DNA of 64,000 nt from JBHGYD01 sp041920415 (GCA_041920415.1 JBHGYD010000009.1:1-64000); one strand, 5' to 3'; positions 15,681-23,682 are shown, numbered from the stretch's first letter. Notes: generated by a model from the sequence alone, not told the origin. Translations and numbers: made by a program.

Positions 15681-16391
15681 TTATAATTGACGAAGTTCTT
15701 GTTTAATCTCTATTTTCGCTTTTGTTTTTTCGTCAATTTGTTTAATGACGCGCGCTGGTACGCCAGCCACTACCGTATACGGAGGAACATCCTCAGTGAC
15801 AACCGCACCGGCAGCCACCACTGCGCCTTTCCCAACTGTTACACCTTCTAAAATGACAGCATTAGCCCCGATTAGTACGTCATCTTCAACAATTACAGGT
15901 TTTGCAGAAGGCGGTTCAATAACTCCTGCTAATACCGCACCAGCGCCAACATGACAGTTTTTCCCTACTGTCGCACGCCCGCCAAGCACGGCATTCATAT
16001 CAATCATCGTTCCTTCGCCAACAACCGCACCAATATTGATAACTGCGCCCATCATAATAACAGCGTTATCGCCAATTTCTACTTGGTCGCGAATAATCGC
16101 TCCCGGCTCGATACGCGCTTTAATTCCTTTCAAATCAAGAAGCGGAATCGCAGAGTTACGGCGGTCGTTTTCCACAACATAGTCTTCAATTTTGTCTTTA
16201 TTGGCTTCCAACGCCGTTTGAATCTCTTGCCATTCTCCAAATACGATGCCTGTATTACCTGTAATAAATGTTTTAGCGTTTGCGCCAAAATCAATCCCTT
16301 CAAGATTTCCTTTTATGTATACTTTAACAGGTGTCGCTTTTTTGCTGTTTTGAATAAACGCAATAATTTCATTTGCATCCATCATTTTCAT
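15681..16391 (-). CDS. dapH: Tetrahydrodipicolinate N-acetyltransferase
   Basis: A 236-residue acetyl-CoA-dependent transferase (B. subtilis YkuQ) acting on tetrahydrodipicolinate. Residues from about 90 onward are left-handed beta-helix hexapeptide repeats (for example VEIGDNAVIMMGAVINIGAV and VGKNCHVGAGAVLAGVIEPP). The N-terminal DapH domain (residues 5-80) starts MKMMDANEIIAFIQ, and the tail ends EIKQELRQL as in B. subtilis. Length is identical. It is first in the operon with dapL and ykuS. Confidence 0.96.
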   Translation of the reverse strand: MKMMDANEIIAFIQNSKKATPVKVYIKGNLEGIDFGANAKTFITGNTGIVFGEWQEIQTALEANKDKIEDYVVENDRRNSAIPLLDLKGIKARIEPGAIIRDQVEIGDNAVIMMGAVINIGAVVGEGTMIDMNAVLGGRATVGKNCHVGAGAVLAGVIEPPSAKPVIVEDDVLIGANAVILEGVTVGKGAVVAAGAVVTEDVPPYTVVAGVPARVIKQIDEKTKAKIEIKQELRQL

Positions 16392-16535
16392 TGTAGCATC
16401 CTCCTTTTGTTTTCTTATTTTTTTACTTTAGCAAAACAAAGATAGCGCTGACAAGCACAAATTCATAAAAGAAACCCATCTATCCGTTTTTTTATCGTAT
16501 AATTTAGGTATGCAAAAAAAGGAAGGAGAGCCGCC

Positions 16536-17270
16536 ATGGAATTCGTCTTATTTATCATCATTGGATTTGCCACTTCATTTGTTGGGACGCTTGCTGGCGG
16601 CGGCGGCTTGATTGGAATGCCCGTTTTACTTTTAACTGGCGTCCCCGTCCATCAAGCAATTGCTGCCGCCAAATTTTCCAATACGGTAAGTTCATTTTCT
16701 AGCTTTTTTGTGCTGCTTCGCGAAGGAAAGATCGGTTGGAAACAAACGCTGCTTATCATTCCGATTAGCCTTTTAGGCGGTATCACCGGTGGGTTGCTTA
16801 CTTCATCACTATCAGAAAAAACGATGACATGTATTGCTATTATTTTGCTAACATTCGCATTAAGTTTACAGTTATTCAAAAAACGTCCAGAGAAAAAACA
16901 ACCTGTTTCTTCTTTTCCAAAAAAATTATATCCTATCCTTTACGCAATTAGCGTTTATGATGGAATGTTCGGACCAGGTCAAGCGGCATTATTAATGTAT
17001 GCGTATTTGTATACAGGAATGGAATATTTATCGGCCATTGCTTTCACAAGATTTCAAACATTCGTTAGTTGTTTTGGCGCCTTTGTCACATACTTATATA
17101 CAGGGCATGTCAATTGGCATATCGCCCCATTTTTAGCCATTGGTTCGCTAATCGGTGCGCAAATCTCCGTAAGGTTAGCACAGAAGCTGAAAAGAAAGCA
17201 TTTACAAATGATTTTAAATGCGATCACCGCACTTCTTATCATTCAACTTGTTTTTAAAATCATCAGTTAG
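16536..17270 (+). CDS. TSUP family membrane permease (TauE/SafE)
   Basis: A 244-residue integral membrane protein with about eight hydrophobic segments. It opens with the family hallmark GFATSFVGTLAGGGGLIGMP and repeats the pattern in the second half (YAISVYDGMFGPGQAALL). TSUP members export or import sulfite, organosulfonates, thiosulfate or related anions; the substrate here is unknown. GGAAGGAGAG precedes the ATG, and a TATAAT lies at 16498-16503 without a convincing -35. It stands alone, divergent from dapH and convergent with darB. Confidence 0.85.
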   Translation: MEFVLFIIIGFATSFVGTLAGGGGLIGMPVLLLTGVPVHQAIAAAKFSNTVSSFSSFFVLLREGKIGWKQTLLIIPISLLGGITGGLLTSSLSEKTMTCIAIILLTFALSLQLFKKRPEKKQPVSSFPKKLYPILYAISVYDGMFGPGQAALLMYAYLYTGMEYLSAIAFTRFQTFVSCFGAFVTYLYTGHVNWHIAPFLAIGSLIGAQISVRLAQKLKRKHLQMILNAITALLIIQLVFKIIS

Positions 17271-17282
17271 AGCCGATTGATT

Positions 17283-17735
17283 TTATTCGCTATAATGGTT
17301 GAAACGTCTTAGTTGTTTATTTAATCGTTTTAATACTTCACGTCTTGTAAAAATGCCTTCAAAATAACCGTTCTCGTTTTCCACGCAAACGAACGGATGA
17401 TTAACGACAAGCTCGATTCCTTTCATAACATGATCTTGTAATAACAGTCGAGGAATGTCTTTATTCATCACTTCTTCGACTTTCATTTTTTCTAATCGCT
17501 CAAATTCAATTCGCTCCAATCCTAAAATGGCATCCATAATCATGGTCATGCTAATCAATCCGTGCAGTTTATAAGATGTGTCTAACACAGGAATTGCGGA
17601 ATATCCCGTTTTTGTTAATACTAATAAGGCATGATCTAAATAATTTCCCACTTGAACATGGGCAACTTTATCAGAAGGAATGAGAAATTGCGCAATCGTC
17701 TTATCTAAAAATTCCTTACTATCCAAACTAATCAT
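17283..17735 (-). CDS. darB: DarB, CBS-domain c-di-AMP receptor
   Basis: A 150-residue protein of two CBS domains (about residues 12-70 and 85-140) matching B. subtilis YkuL/DarB. In B. subtilis apo-DarB binds Rel and pyruvate carboxylase, and c-di-AMP releases it. The pattern VAHVQVGNYLDHALLVLTKT, GYSAIPVLDTSYKLHGLI and VEEVMNKDIPRL is conserved. With ktrC it makes two likely c-di-AMP-controlled proteins within 5 kb. It is convergent with the TSUP gene. Confidence 0.92.
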   Translation of the reverse strand: MISLDSKEFLDKTIAQFLIPSDKVAHVQVGNYLDHALLVLTKTGYSAIPVLDTSYKLHGLISMTMIMDAILGLERIEFERLEKMKVEEVMNKDIPRLLLQDHVMKGIELVVNHPFVCVENENGYFEGIFTRREVLKRLNKQLRRFNHYSE

Positions 17736-17843
17736 GCTGATTTTCCGCCTTTCTCTCTTATACTTCTTATTCCTCTCCTTCAGTTTAGCATACTTAAGGC
17801 TTTTATAATAAAAAATAACTACCGCCTTTCGATAAGCGATAGT

Positions 17844-18041
17844 TCATATCATTTCCTCTCTAATTCGGTCATATAGGTTCACGAGCTTTTTATATCGCGC
17901 TTCTTCTACTTGTTTATCGCCATTCTCAATATCAGCGAGCTCACAACTAATAATCTCAAGTGCATAATGTTGCGTAAACAAAACATCCAGAAGCAATTTT
18001 TGTTCTTCTGCAGACAATCGTTCGAACAATTGTTTTCCCAT
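17844..18041 (-). CDS. abbA: AbbA, antirepressor of AbrB
   Basis: A 65-residue protein that matches B. subtilis AbbA in EEQKLLLDVLFTQHYALEII and again in YKKLVNLYDRIRE. AbbA binds the transition-state repressor AbrB and prevents DNA binding, so it belongs to the sporulation/biofilm switch. It is all-helical and acidic, as expected of a DNA mimic. It sits between ykuJ and darB, as in B. subtilis (between ykuK and ykuL). GAAAGGGGG lies before the ATG. It is a good example of a short gene easily left as hypothetical. Confidence 0.85.
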   Translation of the reverse strand: MGKQLFERLSAEEQKLLLDVLFTQHYALEIISCELADIENGDKQVEEARYKKLVNLYDRIREEMI

Positions 18042-18099
18042 ATTCCATTCCCCCTTTCAAAATTATATATTCAGAACATTTATAAAAAAGTCCTTTTTA

Positions 18100-18134
18100 C
18101 GAAAATAAAAAGCCTTCACAAAACGTGAAGACTT
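18100..18134 (-). terminator. ykuJ operon terminator
   Basis: AAG-CTTCAC, a short loop, GTGAAG-CTT, followed by a T-rich run on the minus strand. Confidence 0.8.
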
Positions 18135-18281
18135 TTATCCTTTGCTTGTATGAATATTTCGTAACATAAACTGGCAAGATGGACATGTATAAATGACGTT
18201 TTGATTCGCTTGAGCTGTAAGCACTTCTTCTAAATACGCTTGTTTTTGACAAATTGGACAAATGACGATTGGCTTTTTTAT
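18135..18281 (-). CDS. 48-codon zinc-ribbon ORF with apparent AUA start
   Basis: An open frame of 48 codons on the minus strand, reading KKPIVICPICQKQAYLEEVL and later YTCPSCQFMLRNIH. The paired CPIC and CPSC motifs are 21 residues apart, the pattern of a small zinc ribbon. There is no ATG, GTG or TTG. The codon where a start is expected, 8 nt after GTGAGG, is ATA. It follows ykuJ by 19 nt and ends at the operon terminator. Either an AUA start or a start codon lost by ATG-to-ATA mutation fits. I know no function. Confidence 0.55.
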   Translation of the reverse strand: MKKPIVICPICQKQAYLEEVLTAQANQNVIYTCPSCQFMLRNIHTSKG

Positions 18282-18300
18282 CGTTCTCGCCTCACTTCGC

Positions 18301-18540
18301 TTAATTTAACAATTCAAAAATTTCAATGGCAATCATATCGATATTGTCGAATTGATATGATTTCGGCTTTTCCCCTTTTTCATATACTTCCAAAACAAAT
18401 GTACCCGTTTTTTCAAAGTACGTCACACTGCACTTTTTTTCACCATTCACTTCGAAATTCCGTTGCGGAGGCTCGTTTCCATTTGTTTCTTGTTCCCGTA
18501 ATTGAATTAATCGGTTGATGATTCCTAACAATTGAGACAT
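18301..18540 (-). CDS. ykuJ: YkuJ family protein
   Basis: A 79-residue soluble protein (MSQLLGIINRLIQLREQE, later FEKTGTFVLEVYEKG) with the length and sequence of B. subtilis YkuJ, which has a solved structure but no assigned function. There is no signal or membrane segment. GGAGAG precedes the ATG. It is followed by the zinc-ribbon frame and one terminator, and preceded by a possible 54-codon ORF, so it probably lies in a small operon. In B. subtilis it also lies beside ykuI and abbA. Confidence 0.9.
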   Translation of the reverse strand: MSQLLGIINRLIQLREQETNGNEPPQRNFEVNGEKKCSVTYFEKTGTFVLEVYEKGEKPKSYQFDNIDMIAIEIFELLN

Positions 18541-18598
18541 GTCTACTCTCCTTTCTCATCGGAAAGTGTCATTCGCTCGACGATGAACAGTCGCGCCT

Positions 18599-18763
18599 TT
18601 ATTGAGTTTCTCTCTTCAAATAGCCGTTCTTTTTATTAAGATGCGCTTTTATGATAAAACGATTCTCTTTATTTACTGGATAGTGTTCTCCTAAAAATGC
18701 GACCATCATAACAAGCATCCGGTTCACCAATTCATGTTTCTCCTCCACTTTTTCACGTGACAT
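18599..18763 (-). CDS. Candidate small ORF upstream of ykuJ
   Basis: A 54-codon frame (MSREKVEEKH start, RETQ end) with reasonable composition, but the start is doubtful. The ATG at 18763 has no ribosome site and overlaps a TATAAT. Later in-frame starts (GTG or ATG CTT GTT ATG ATG) would give about 39 residues beginning MLVMMVAFLGEHYPVNKENR. A GGAGGAG nearby instead serves a three-codon frame, MNW-stop. I do not recognise the product. Confidence 0.35.
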   Translation of the reverse strand: MSREKVEEKHELVNRMLVMMVAFLGEHYPVNKENRFIIKAHLNKKNGYLKRETQ

Positions 18764-18852
18764 TATATACAATTTCATCTACAATTTCATATGACTTAAC
18801 AAAACTTTAAACTCTTATCATAAAATTTACATTTGTTAACGGAGGAAAATGA

Positions 18853-19095
18853 ATGAACGCGAAAAGAGTTACCGTATATACGCAGCCAGACTGCCCACCT
18901 TGTAAAATTGTGAAAGAATTTTTACGTCATCATCAAATTGAATTTACTGAATTTGATGTTTCTAAAGACAAAGCAGCCCGCAACCGTTTAATAAATGATT
19001 ACCGTTCTTATTCTACCCCAACCGTTGTCGTAGACGATCAAGTCATTTCCGGCTTTGATTTGCCAGCACTTGAAAAGTTATTAGGGCTGCACTAA
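18853..19095 (+). CDS. Glutaredoxin-family thiol protein
   Basis: An 80-residue thioredoxin-fold protein with the active site CPPC (C14, C17) in YTQPDCPPCKIVKEF, the cis-Pro loop YSTPTVVVDD and the downstream DQVISGFD, as in NrdH or YruB-like glutaredoxins. It is cytosolic. AACGGAGG precedes the ATG. It probably reduces protein or low-molecular-weight thiol disulfides; bacillithiol would be the relevant thiol in this group, which is inference. It stands alone, convergent with a small membrane protein gene. Confidence 0.88.
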   Translation: MNAKRVTVYTQPDCPPCKIVKEFLRHHQIEFTEFDVSKDKAARNRLINDYRSYSTPTVVVDDQVISGFDLPALEKLLGLH

Positions 19096-19099
19096 AAAA

Positions 19100-19125
19100 A
19101 GCCCACAACGACAACGTTGTGGGCT
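19100..19125 (-). terminator. Terminator of the small membrane protein gene
   Basis: AGCCCACAACG, ACAA loop, CGTTGTGGGCT; the seven-T run is on the minus strand. Confidence 0.85.
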
Positions 19126-19360
19126 ACCATGTAGAATTCATCGCAGTATAAATCATATAGGCAATCACTAATCCAATTCCAATGATATACGCTAAAAATA
19201 CTGGATTGCGAATGTAAGGATGTTCCTCTACTTTTTCATTTATTTCCGTATCATACTCTCTCTGTAACTTTTGTCTGCTTCCAATTTTATACGTATAGAT
19301 TAGCCCGCCAGTTAAAACAAGAAGAGCTATAAATCCTAGGATAAACGACAATTGTGCCAT
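19124..19360 (-). CDS. Two-TM small membrane protein
   Basis: A 78-residue protein with two hydrophobic helices (about residues 4-24 and 53-74) joined by a charged, tyrosine-containing loop (RQKLQREYDTEINEKVEEHP). The start at 19360 (MAQLSFILGF) was preferred over the TTG at 19366 because GAGGTGA lies 7 nt from it. It lies downstream of ykuI in the same direction. I do not recognise a family with confidence. Confidence 0.6.
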   Translation of the reverse strand: MAQLSFILGFIALLVLTGGLIYTYKIGSRQKLQREYDTEINEKVEEHPYIRNPVFLAYIIGIGLVIAYMIYTAMNSTW

Positions 19361-19410
19361 AATCAACTCACCTCACGCTTACTTTCCCACACGGAGGCGA
19401 ATTTATACAT

Positions 19411-20628
19411 TTATAGATGTCCGTCATGTTCAAACAAATAGTTATAAGAAAGATCGATAAACAAATAATGATGTTCATCAATCGGGTACGAATACGTTCG
19501 AATTGTTTCTCCCGTTTCGATATCGCTGTATAAATCAGAGAGAATGCCGCGCTTACGCGAACGCATACGAATAATGTTTTCTAAGAAATATGGGCGCCAA
19601 CTCCAATTTTTCATATAATACTGCGGTTGTAATTCCCATTTTTCATTACGTTTAAAAATATTGGCTGATTGCTGAAAACCGTCTTCATCACAAATATAAA
19701 TGCGAAAACAACTATCGCTTAACTCTTCGGCAAGGAAAGAAATAAGCTCGTTAAAATCCGTTATTTTTTTATATTTCATTAATAAAGCACTAATCCGCTG
19801 TTGGAACTGTTCTGAAATATTATACAATGTTTGTAATTTTTTCTTCTCATGTTGAATAAAACTGTGAAATTCTTGACGTAAACGTTCTTTTAAAAAGTCA
19901 CGTTCCAATAATATAGGAGACGGCTCAGCTAAATAATATCCTTGATAGTAACGACCGCCGTTACGCCAAGCATATTGTAATTGAAAAGACGCTTCAATAT
20001 CTTCATATAAAAGCGTCGCACCAATTTTTCTGGCCAATAAAGAGATCGAATATAATACATCTTGATAAGAATGATTTACTGATGTTTTTCGCAGCTCACG
20101 CAAATCGATTTTTAAAATGTCCGGTGCAAGTAGACCAATTCGTTCTAAATTACTGCTATGCCCTCCGATGTTATCAACCGCAATGTTGATCCCGTATGTA
20201 CGGATATATGTTAACAAATGGCTTAGCTGATTGAAATCTCCTTTAAAATCATGCTCATTAATTTCTAGCACGATTCGTTCAAGCGACAATCCTTTTTCTT
20301 GATAACGAAGAAGCATTTGCAAAAGCGACTCGGCGCGATCAAGCATAAGCAAGTTCGCATCGCGATTAATAAAGATCAAAAAGGAACAATCCAGTAAAGA
20401 AAGAAAATGATCGAGCGCCTTTGTCGTTACAACCTCATCCACTTCAAGGCGAAACTCTTCCGGAACCGTTTCGTCATGAAAAAATGGTCCCAAACTCAAT
20501 ATGTTTTCTCCTGATTCATATCGCCCTAACACTTCATAACCAATGATACAATGCTCATCGGCACTAAAAATCGCTTGATAATACGGAATGACGTGTTGTA
20601 AGTTAGCCATAATGTCTAACGCATCCAC
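19411..20628 (-). CDS. ykuI: YkuI, EAL-domain c-di-GMP-binding protein
   Basis: A 405-residue cytosolic protein matching B. subtilis YkuI: an EAL domain (about residues 10-240) and a C-terminal PAS-like domain. The signature reads GYEVLGRYE where active enzymes have EAL, and VDNIGGHSSN replaces the usual DDFG, so hydrolysis is doubtful. B. subtilis YkuI binds c-di-GMP without proven phosphodiesterase activity. The GTG at 20628 was chosen because GAGAGGTG lies 6 nt before it and the B. subtilis start aligns there. Likely ligand sources in this window include the GGDEF protein at 32,590. Confidence 0.9.
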   Translation of the reverse strand: MDALDIMANLQHVIPYYQAIFSADEHCIIGYEVLGRYESGENILSLGPFFHDETVPEEFRLEVDEVVTTKALDHFLSLLDCSFLIFINRDANLLMLDRAESLLQMLLRYQEKGLSLERIVLEINEHDFKGDFNQLSHLLTYIRTYGINIAVDNIGGHSSNLERIGLLAPDILKIDLRELRKTSVNHSYQDVLYSISLLARKIGATLLYEDIEASFQLQYAWRNGGRYYQGYYLAEPSPILLERDFLKERLRQEFHSFIQHEKKKLQTLYNISEQFQQRISALLMKYKKITDFNELISFLAEELSDSCFRIYICDEDGFQQSANIFKRNEKWELQPQYYMKNWSWRPYFLENIIRMRSRKRGILSDLYSDIETGETIRTYSYPIDEHHYLFIDLSYNYLFEHDGHL

Positions 20629-20759
20629 GCTGTTCACCTCTCCCACTCGCCATTTTGCATATTATATCATATGACTACCTTTCATACCGTTTTTTATTAA
20701 TTATAAAGAAAAAAGCAGTTGAAAAACTATAAATAAACAAAGCAAATTAGGTGATGATT

Positions 20760-21569
20760 ATGAAATATAGAAATGCTGTTTTTCTTCTTTTATCTTTACT
20801 TGGATGTTCAGCTTATAACGATAAACAGGAACGAACAAATGAGTACACTTCCAAACAAAGCGTAACAACTCCAATAGCAGAAACGAACGATCACTCTTCA
20901 AGCACAAGGCTGACCGTTCACCCGAGCAATCAAATAGAAAAAACAACGCACCCGTCTCAAACAAAAAAACTAAAAAAAGTTGTTCTTGATGTTCCACTCA
21001 TCAAGCAAAATCCCGAATTAAAATACGGCTGTGAAGTAACAAGTTTAGCAATGGTGTTGCGCTATGCGGGAGTGAACGTCGATAAAATGACATTAGCAAA
21101 GGAAGTGAAAAAAGATAACGACCCAAACATTCGAAATAAGAACGGCGATATCATATCGTGGGGAAATCCAGCCGACGGATTTGTTGGAGATATGACAGGA
21201 AAAACGAGCGGCTATGCGGTATTTGATGAGCCGATTACAGCGTTAATGGAAAAATATTTACCGGAGCGCGCCGTCAATTTAACGGGACGACCATTTGGCG
21301 AATTGTTAAAGTATGTAGAAAATAAACGACCCATTGTCGTTTGGACGACGGGGGATTATCGCCTTCCCGACCGCTGGGAAAGCTGGAAACATGGACGTCA
21401 AATCATAAAAACACCGCTCGATTTACATGCCGTTGTCCTTGTCGGATTTGATAATAACTCCGTCTATATCAATGACCCTCTATGGGGAAAAAAAGCACAC
21501 AGAATCGACAAACAACAGTTTATCGACTCGTGGATCGCCTTAAAAAAACGCGCGGTTTCATACAACTGA
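20760..21569 (+). CDS. Lipoprotein with C39-family peptidase-like domain
   Basis: A protein of about 269 residues. The signal peptide ends in the lipobox LLGC (Cys 16). A Ser/Thr-rich linker (residues 20-70) follows, then a papain-like C39 domain with catalytic-type Cys 91 in KYGCEVTSLAMVLRYAG and His 223 in LDLHAVVLVGFD. The sequence PLWGKKAHRIDKQQFIDSW closes the domain. It is anchored outside the cell, perhaps acting on peptides or the wall; the substrate is unknown. AGGTG 6 nt upstream supports the ATG at 20760. A terminator overlaps the stop. Confidence 0.8.
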   Translation: MKYRNAVFLLLSLLGCSAYNDKQERTNEYTSKQSVTTPIAETNDHSSSTRLTVHPSNQIEKTTHPSQTKKLKKVVLDVPLIKQNPELKYGCEVTSLAMVLRYAGVNVDKMTLAKEVKKDNDPNIRNKNGDIISWGNPADGFVGDMTGKTSGYAVFDEPITALMEKYLPERAVNLTGRPFGELLKYVENKRPIVVWTTGDYRLPDRWESWKHGRQIIKTPLDLHAVVLVGFDNNSVYINDPLWGKKAHRIDKQQFIDSWIALKKRAVSYN

Positions 21570-21585
21570 AATCGCGCATTTTTTG
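21550..21585 (+). terminator. Terminator of the C39 lipoprotein gene
   Basis: GCGCGGTTTCA, a 6-nt loop, TGAAATCGCGC and ATTTTTTG. Confidence 0.85.
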
Positions 21586-21593
21586 TTTCCTAC

Positions 21594-21620
21594 GGCGTTA
21601 GACGCTCGCCTCCGATTTTC
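21594..21620. repeat. 3' end fragment of the structured repeat
   Basis: It ends CGCCTCCGATTTTC, the same as the end of the full copy beside it, so it may be the remains of a third unit. Confidence 0.5.
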
Positions 21621-21624
21621 TTGT

Positions 21625-21747
21625 TGTCTAGCTTCAGCGTCCAGCCGCTCGGGGTCAAATAACCTTCCGGTGCCGAAGTCGACGAGCGACTTCTTGCCCC
21701 GGAAGAACATTTGCCTGTCGCGGCTTGGCGGGACGCCTCCGATTTTC
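21625..21747. repeat. Structured dispersed repeat, copy 1
   Basis: A unit of about 123 bp starting TGTCTAGCTTCAGCGTCC and ending CGCCTCCGATTTTC. It folds into nested helices: GCGTCC/GGACGC, AGCCGC/GCGGCT, CAAAT/ATTTG, CTTCCGG/CCGGAAG and GAAGTCG/CGACTTC, with a conserved AAC on both sides between the third and fourth helices. Similar TGTCTAGCTCCAGCGCC-type repeats occur, as I recall, throughout Bacillus and Geobacillus genomes. Confidence 0.8.
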
Positions 21748-21752
21748 TTTTT

Positions 21753-21871
21753 TGTCTAGCTCCAGCGCCTAGCTCTCTTGTGCCAAATAACCTTCACCCT
21801 CGAAGTGTTAAGCACTTCTGCGGGTGAAGAACATTTGGCTTCGAGAGCTAATCACGGCGCTTCCGCTTTTC
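21753..21871. repeat. Structured dispersed repeat, copy 2
   Basis: A unit of about 119 bp, TGTCTAGCTCCAGCGCC to GGCGCTTCCGCTTTTC, ending 4 bp before the fadH stop codon. The helices are GCGCC/GGCGC, TAGCTCTC/GAGAGCTA, CCAAAT/ATTTGG, CTTCACCC/GGGTGAAG and GAAGTG/CACTTC. The fold is that of copy 1 but the paired bases differ, so pairing is kept by compensatory change. Confidence 0.8.
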
Positions 21872-21874
21872 TTT

Positions 21875-22639
21875 TTAAAACGGATGTTGATTCAACCATT
21901 GTCCTCCATCCATTGTAATGCATTCTCCGTTAATATAAGCCGCATCGTCAGAAAGTAGAAATGAGGCAAGGGCGGCAATTTCCTCTGGTGTGCCAAGGCG
22001 CCCAAGCGGCACGCTCTGAAGTGTTCGCTTCGCTGCTTCTTCTGATTCCCAAAGACGTTCTGCTCCTCCGGTTCGCTCAATCGGTCCCGGAGCAATCGCA
22101 TTAACGCGAAAACCGTACTTTCTTCCCCACTCAACCGCAAGGGTTCGCGTCATGGCCAATACCCCGGCTTTCGCGCACGCTGAATGAATCACACCTGCGC
22201 CAGCATTCCAAGCATATGTAGCGACCATATTGATAATGGATCCTTTCTGCCCTTTGGTAATCCAATAATTTCCTACCTCACGACTACAATAAAAAGTTCC
22301 ATTTAATACAATGTTAATAACGCTATTCCATCCGTTAATCGAAAGTTTTTCAGCCGGACAAATAAAATTACCTGCAGCATTGTTAATAAGTGCATCAATT
22401 TTTCCAAACTCCGCATCGGTGCGCTTTACCATTTCAGCAACGAGTTCAGGATCGCGCACATCCATTTGAATCGGCAACACCTTTCCATTTGGCGATTCGA
22501 TTTCTTTTTTTACTTCTTCTAATGCTTCTAGCCTTCTCCCCGTAATAACAACGTTTGCCCCTTCTTCAACAAATCTCTTGGCCATGTATTTCCCCATACC
22601 GCTTGAGCCACCGGTTACAATAATTACTTTCCCGTTCAT
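21875..22639 (-). CDS. fadH: 2,4-dienoyl-CoA reductase
   Basis: A 254-residue SDR enzyme matching B. subtilis FadH/YkuF, which reduces 2,4-dienoyl-CoA with NADPH during breakdown of unsaturated fatty acids. It has the cofactor motif TGGSSGMGKYMA, NNAAGNFICPAEKL, the region MVATYAWNAGAGVIHSACAK, APGPIERTGGAERLW, and the C-terminus DGGQWLNQHPF. The ATG at 22639 follows GGGGGAG by 5 nt; the longer frame lacks a ribosome site. A partial FadR-like TGAATGA element lies upstream. A structured repeat ends 4 bp past its stop. Confidence 0.94.
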   Translation of the reverse strand: MNGKVIIVTGGSSGMGKYMAKRFVEEGANVVITGRRLEALEEVKKEIESPNGKVLPIQMDVRDPELVAEMVKRTDAEFGKIDALINNAAGNFICPAEKLSINGWNSVINIVLNGTFYCSREVGNYWITKGQKGSIINMVATYAWNAGAGVIHSACAKAGVLAMTRTLAVEWGRKYGFRVNAIAPGPIERTGGAERLWESEEAAKRTLQSVPLGRLGTPEEIAALASFLLSDDAAYINGECITMDGGQWLNQHPF

Positions 22640-22794
22640 TGTTTCTCCCCCTTTGAAAAACGACTGATGATTCATTCATTTTTATCTTACTATAAATATA
22701 CATAATTTTCTAATATTTGTTTAATCTATTTGTCGCTTTTCTGTTTCGCTTTTTCCATTTATAATAAAACTAATTGTGAAAGGACGTAGGTAAG

Positions 22795-23682
22795 ATGGAA
22801 CGACTGAAAGTGACAACCAATATGAATCGAAGAACATTTCTGAAAAAAAGTTTTCTTTCCGTTATGGGCGGAATGTTCCTAGCTTCCTTTGGCTACTACT
22901 ATGCACGATTTATGGAGCCCGCACGGCTGACTGTTACAAAACATACCATTTTCCACCCTCTTATCCCGAAAAGCTTTGACGGTCTAAATATCGTTCAATT
23001 TAGCGACACGCATCTTGGGCGCTATTATCCACTGGAACGGCTTAGCCATACTGTCAAAAAAATCAACGAACTGCAACCAGATATCGTCTTTTTTACCGGG
23101 GATTTAATCGACGAACCAAATAAATATCCTTATACAAACGACGTTATCTCCATTCTAGCCAATATTCGTGCTCCGCTTGGAAAGTTTAGCATTTACGGCA
23201 ATCACGATCATGGTGGATACGGCACTGACATATACCGCAATATCATGAATAAAGCGGGATTTCGCATGCTTGTGAATGAGCATGTGATGATTGAACTTAT
23301 CGATAAAAGTAAAATTGCCATTGCCGGTGTTGATGATATGATGCTTGGGAACCCGGATTTTGCCGCGATGTTAAAACAAATCCCTCCTTCTACTTATACG
23401 ATTGTTTTATTGCACGAACCAGATGGCGCGACAGAAACCGCCTGTTACCCCGTTCACTTGCAACTGTCTGGACATAGTCATGGTGGACAAATTCAGCTTC
23501 CGTTCATCGGTCCACTGATCACTCCACCGCTCGCCACCGAGTATTATGAAGGATTTTATCAAATAGGGGACTTAACACTGTACGTGAACCGCGGGTTAGG
23601 GACGACGAGAATGCCGTTTCGCTTTCTTACTCCTCCCGAGCTGACTGTTTTTACATTAAAACATCAACCACCCGTATCATAG
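22795..23682 (+). CDS. ykuE: Tat-exported metallophosphoesterase YkuE
   Basis: A 295-residue calcineurin-like phosphoesterase. The N-terminus carries a twin-arginine signal (NRRTFLKKSF) followed by a hydrophobic stretch; B. subtilis YkuE is a known Tat substrate bound to the wall. Metal motifs are in order: DTHLGRYY, GDLIDEP, GNHDHGG, LLHEPD and SGHSHGG. The substrate is unknown. It is divergent from fadH as in B. subtilis. AAAGGA lies about 10 nt before the ATG. No tat genes are in the window. Confidence 0.92.
   Translation: MERLKVTTNMNRRTFLKKSFLSVMGGMFLASFGYYYARFMEPARLTVTKHTIFHPLIPKSFDGLNIVQFSDTHLGRYYPLERLSHTVKKINELQPDIVFFTGDLIDEPNKYPYTNDVISILANIRAPLGKFSIYGNHDHGGYGTDIYRNIMNKAGFRMLVNEHVMIELIDKSKIAIAGVDDMMLGNPDFAAMLKQIPPSTYTIVLLHEPDGATETACYPVHLQLSGHSHGGQIQLPFIGPLITPPLATEYYEGFYQIGDLTLYVNRGLGTTRMPFRFLTPPELTVFTLKHQPPVS

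Noticed and set aside
21550..21871. CRISPR array or insertion sequence at the repeat pair
   Set aside because: Units are about 120 bp and adjacent, with no spacers, no transposase and no flanking target duplication visible; they behave as structured non-coding repeats.
22657..22680. FadR operator before fadH
   Set aside because: Only one half (TGAATGA) of the B. subtilis-type palindrome is clear; the second half deviates (TCATCAG). Kept as a remark, not a feature.
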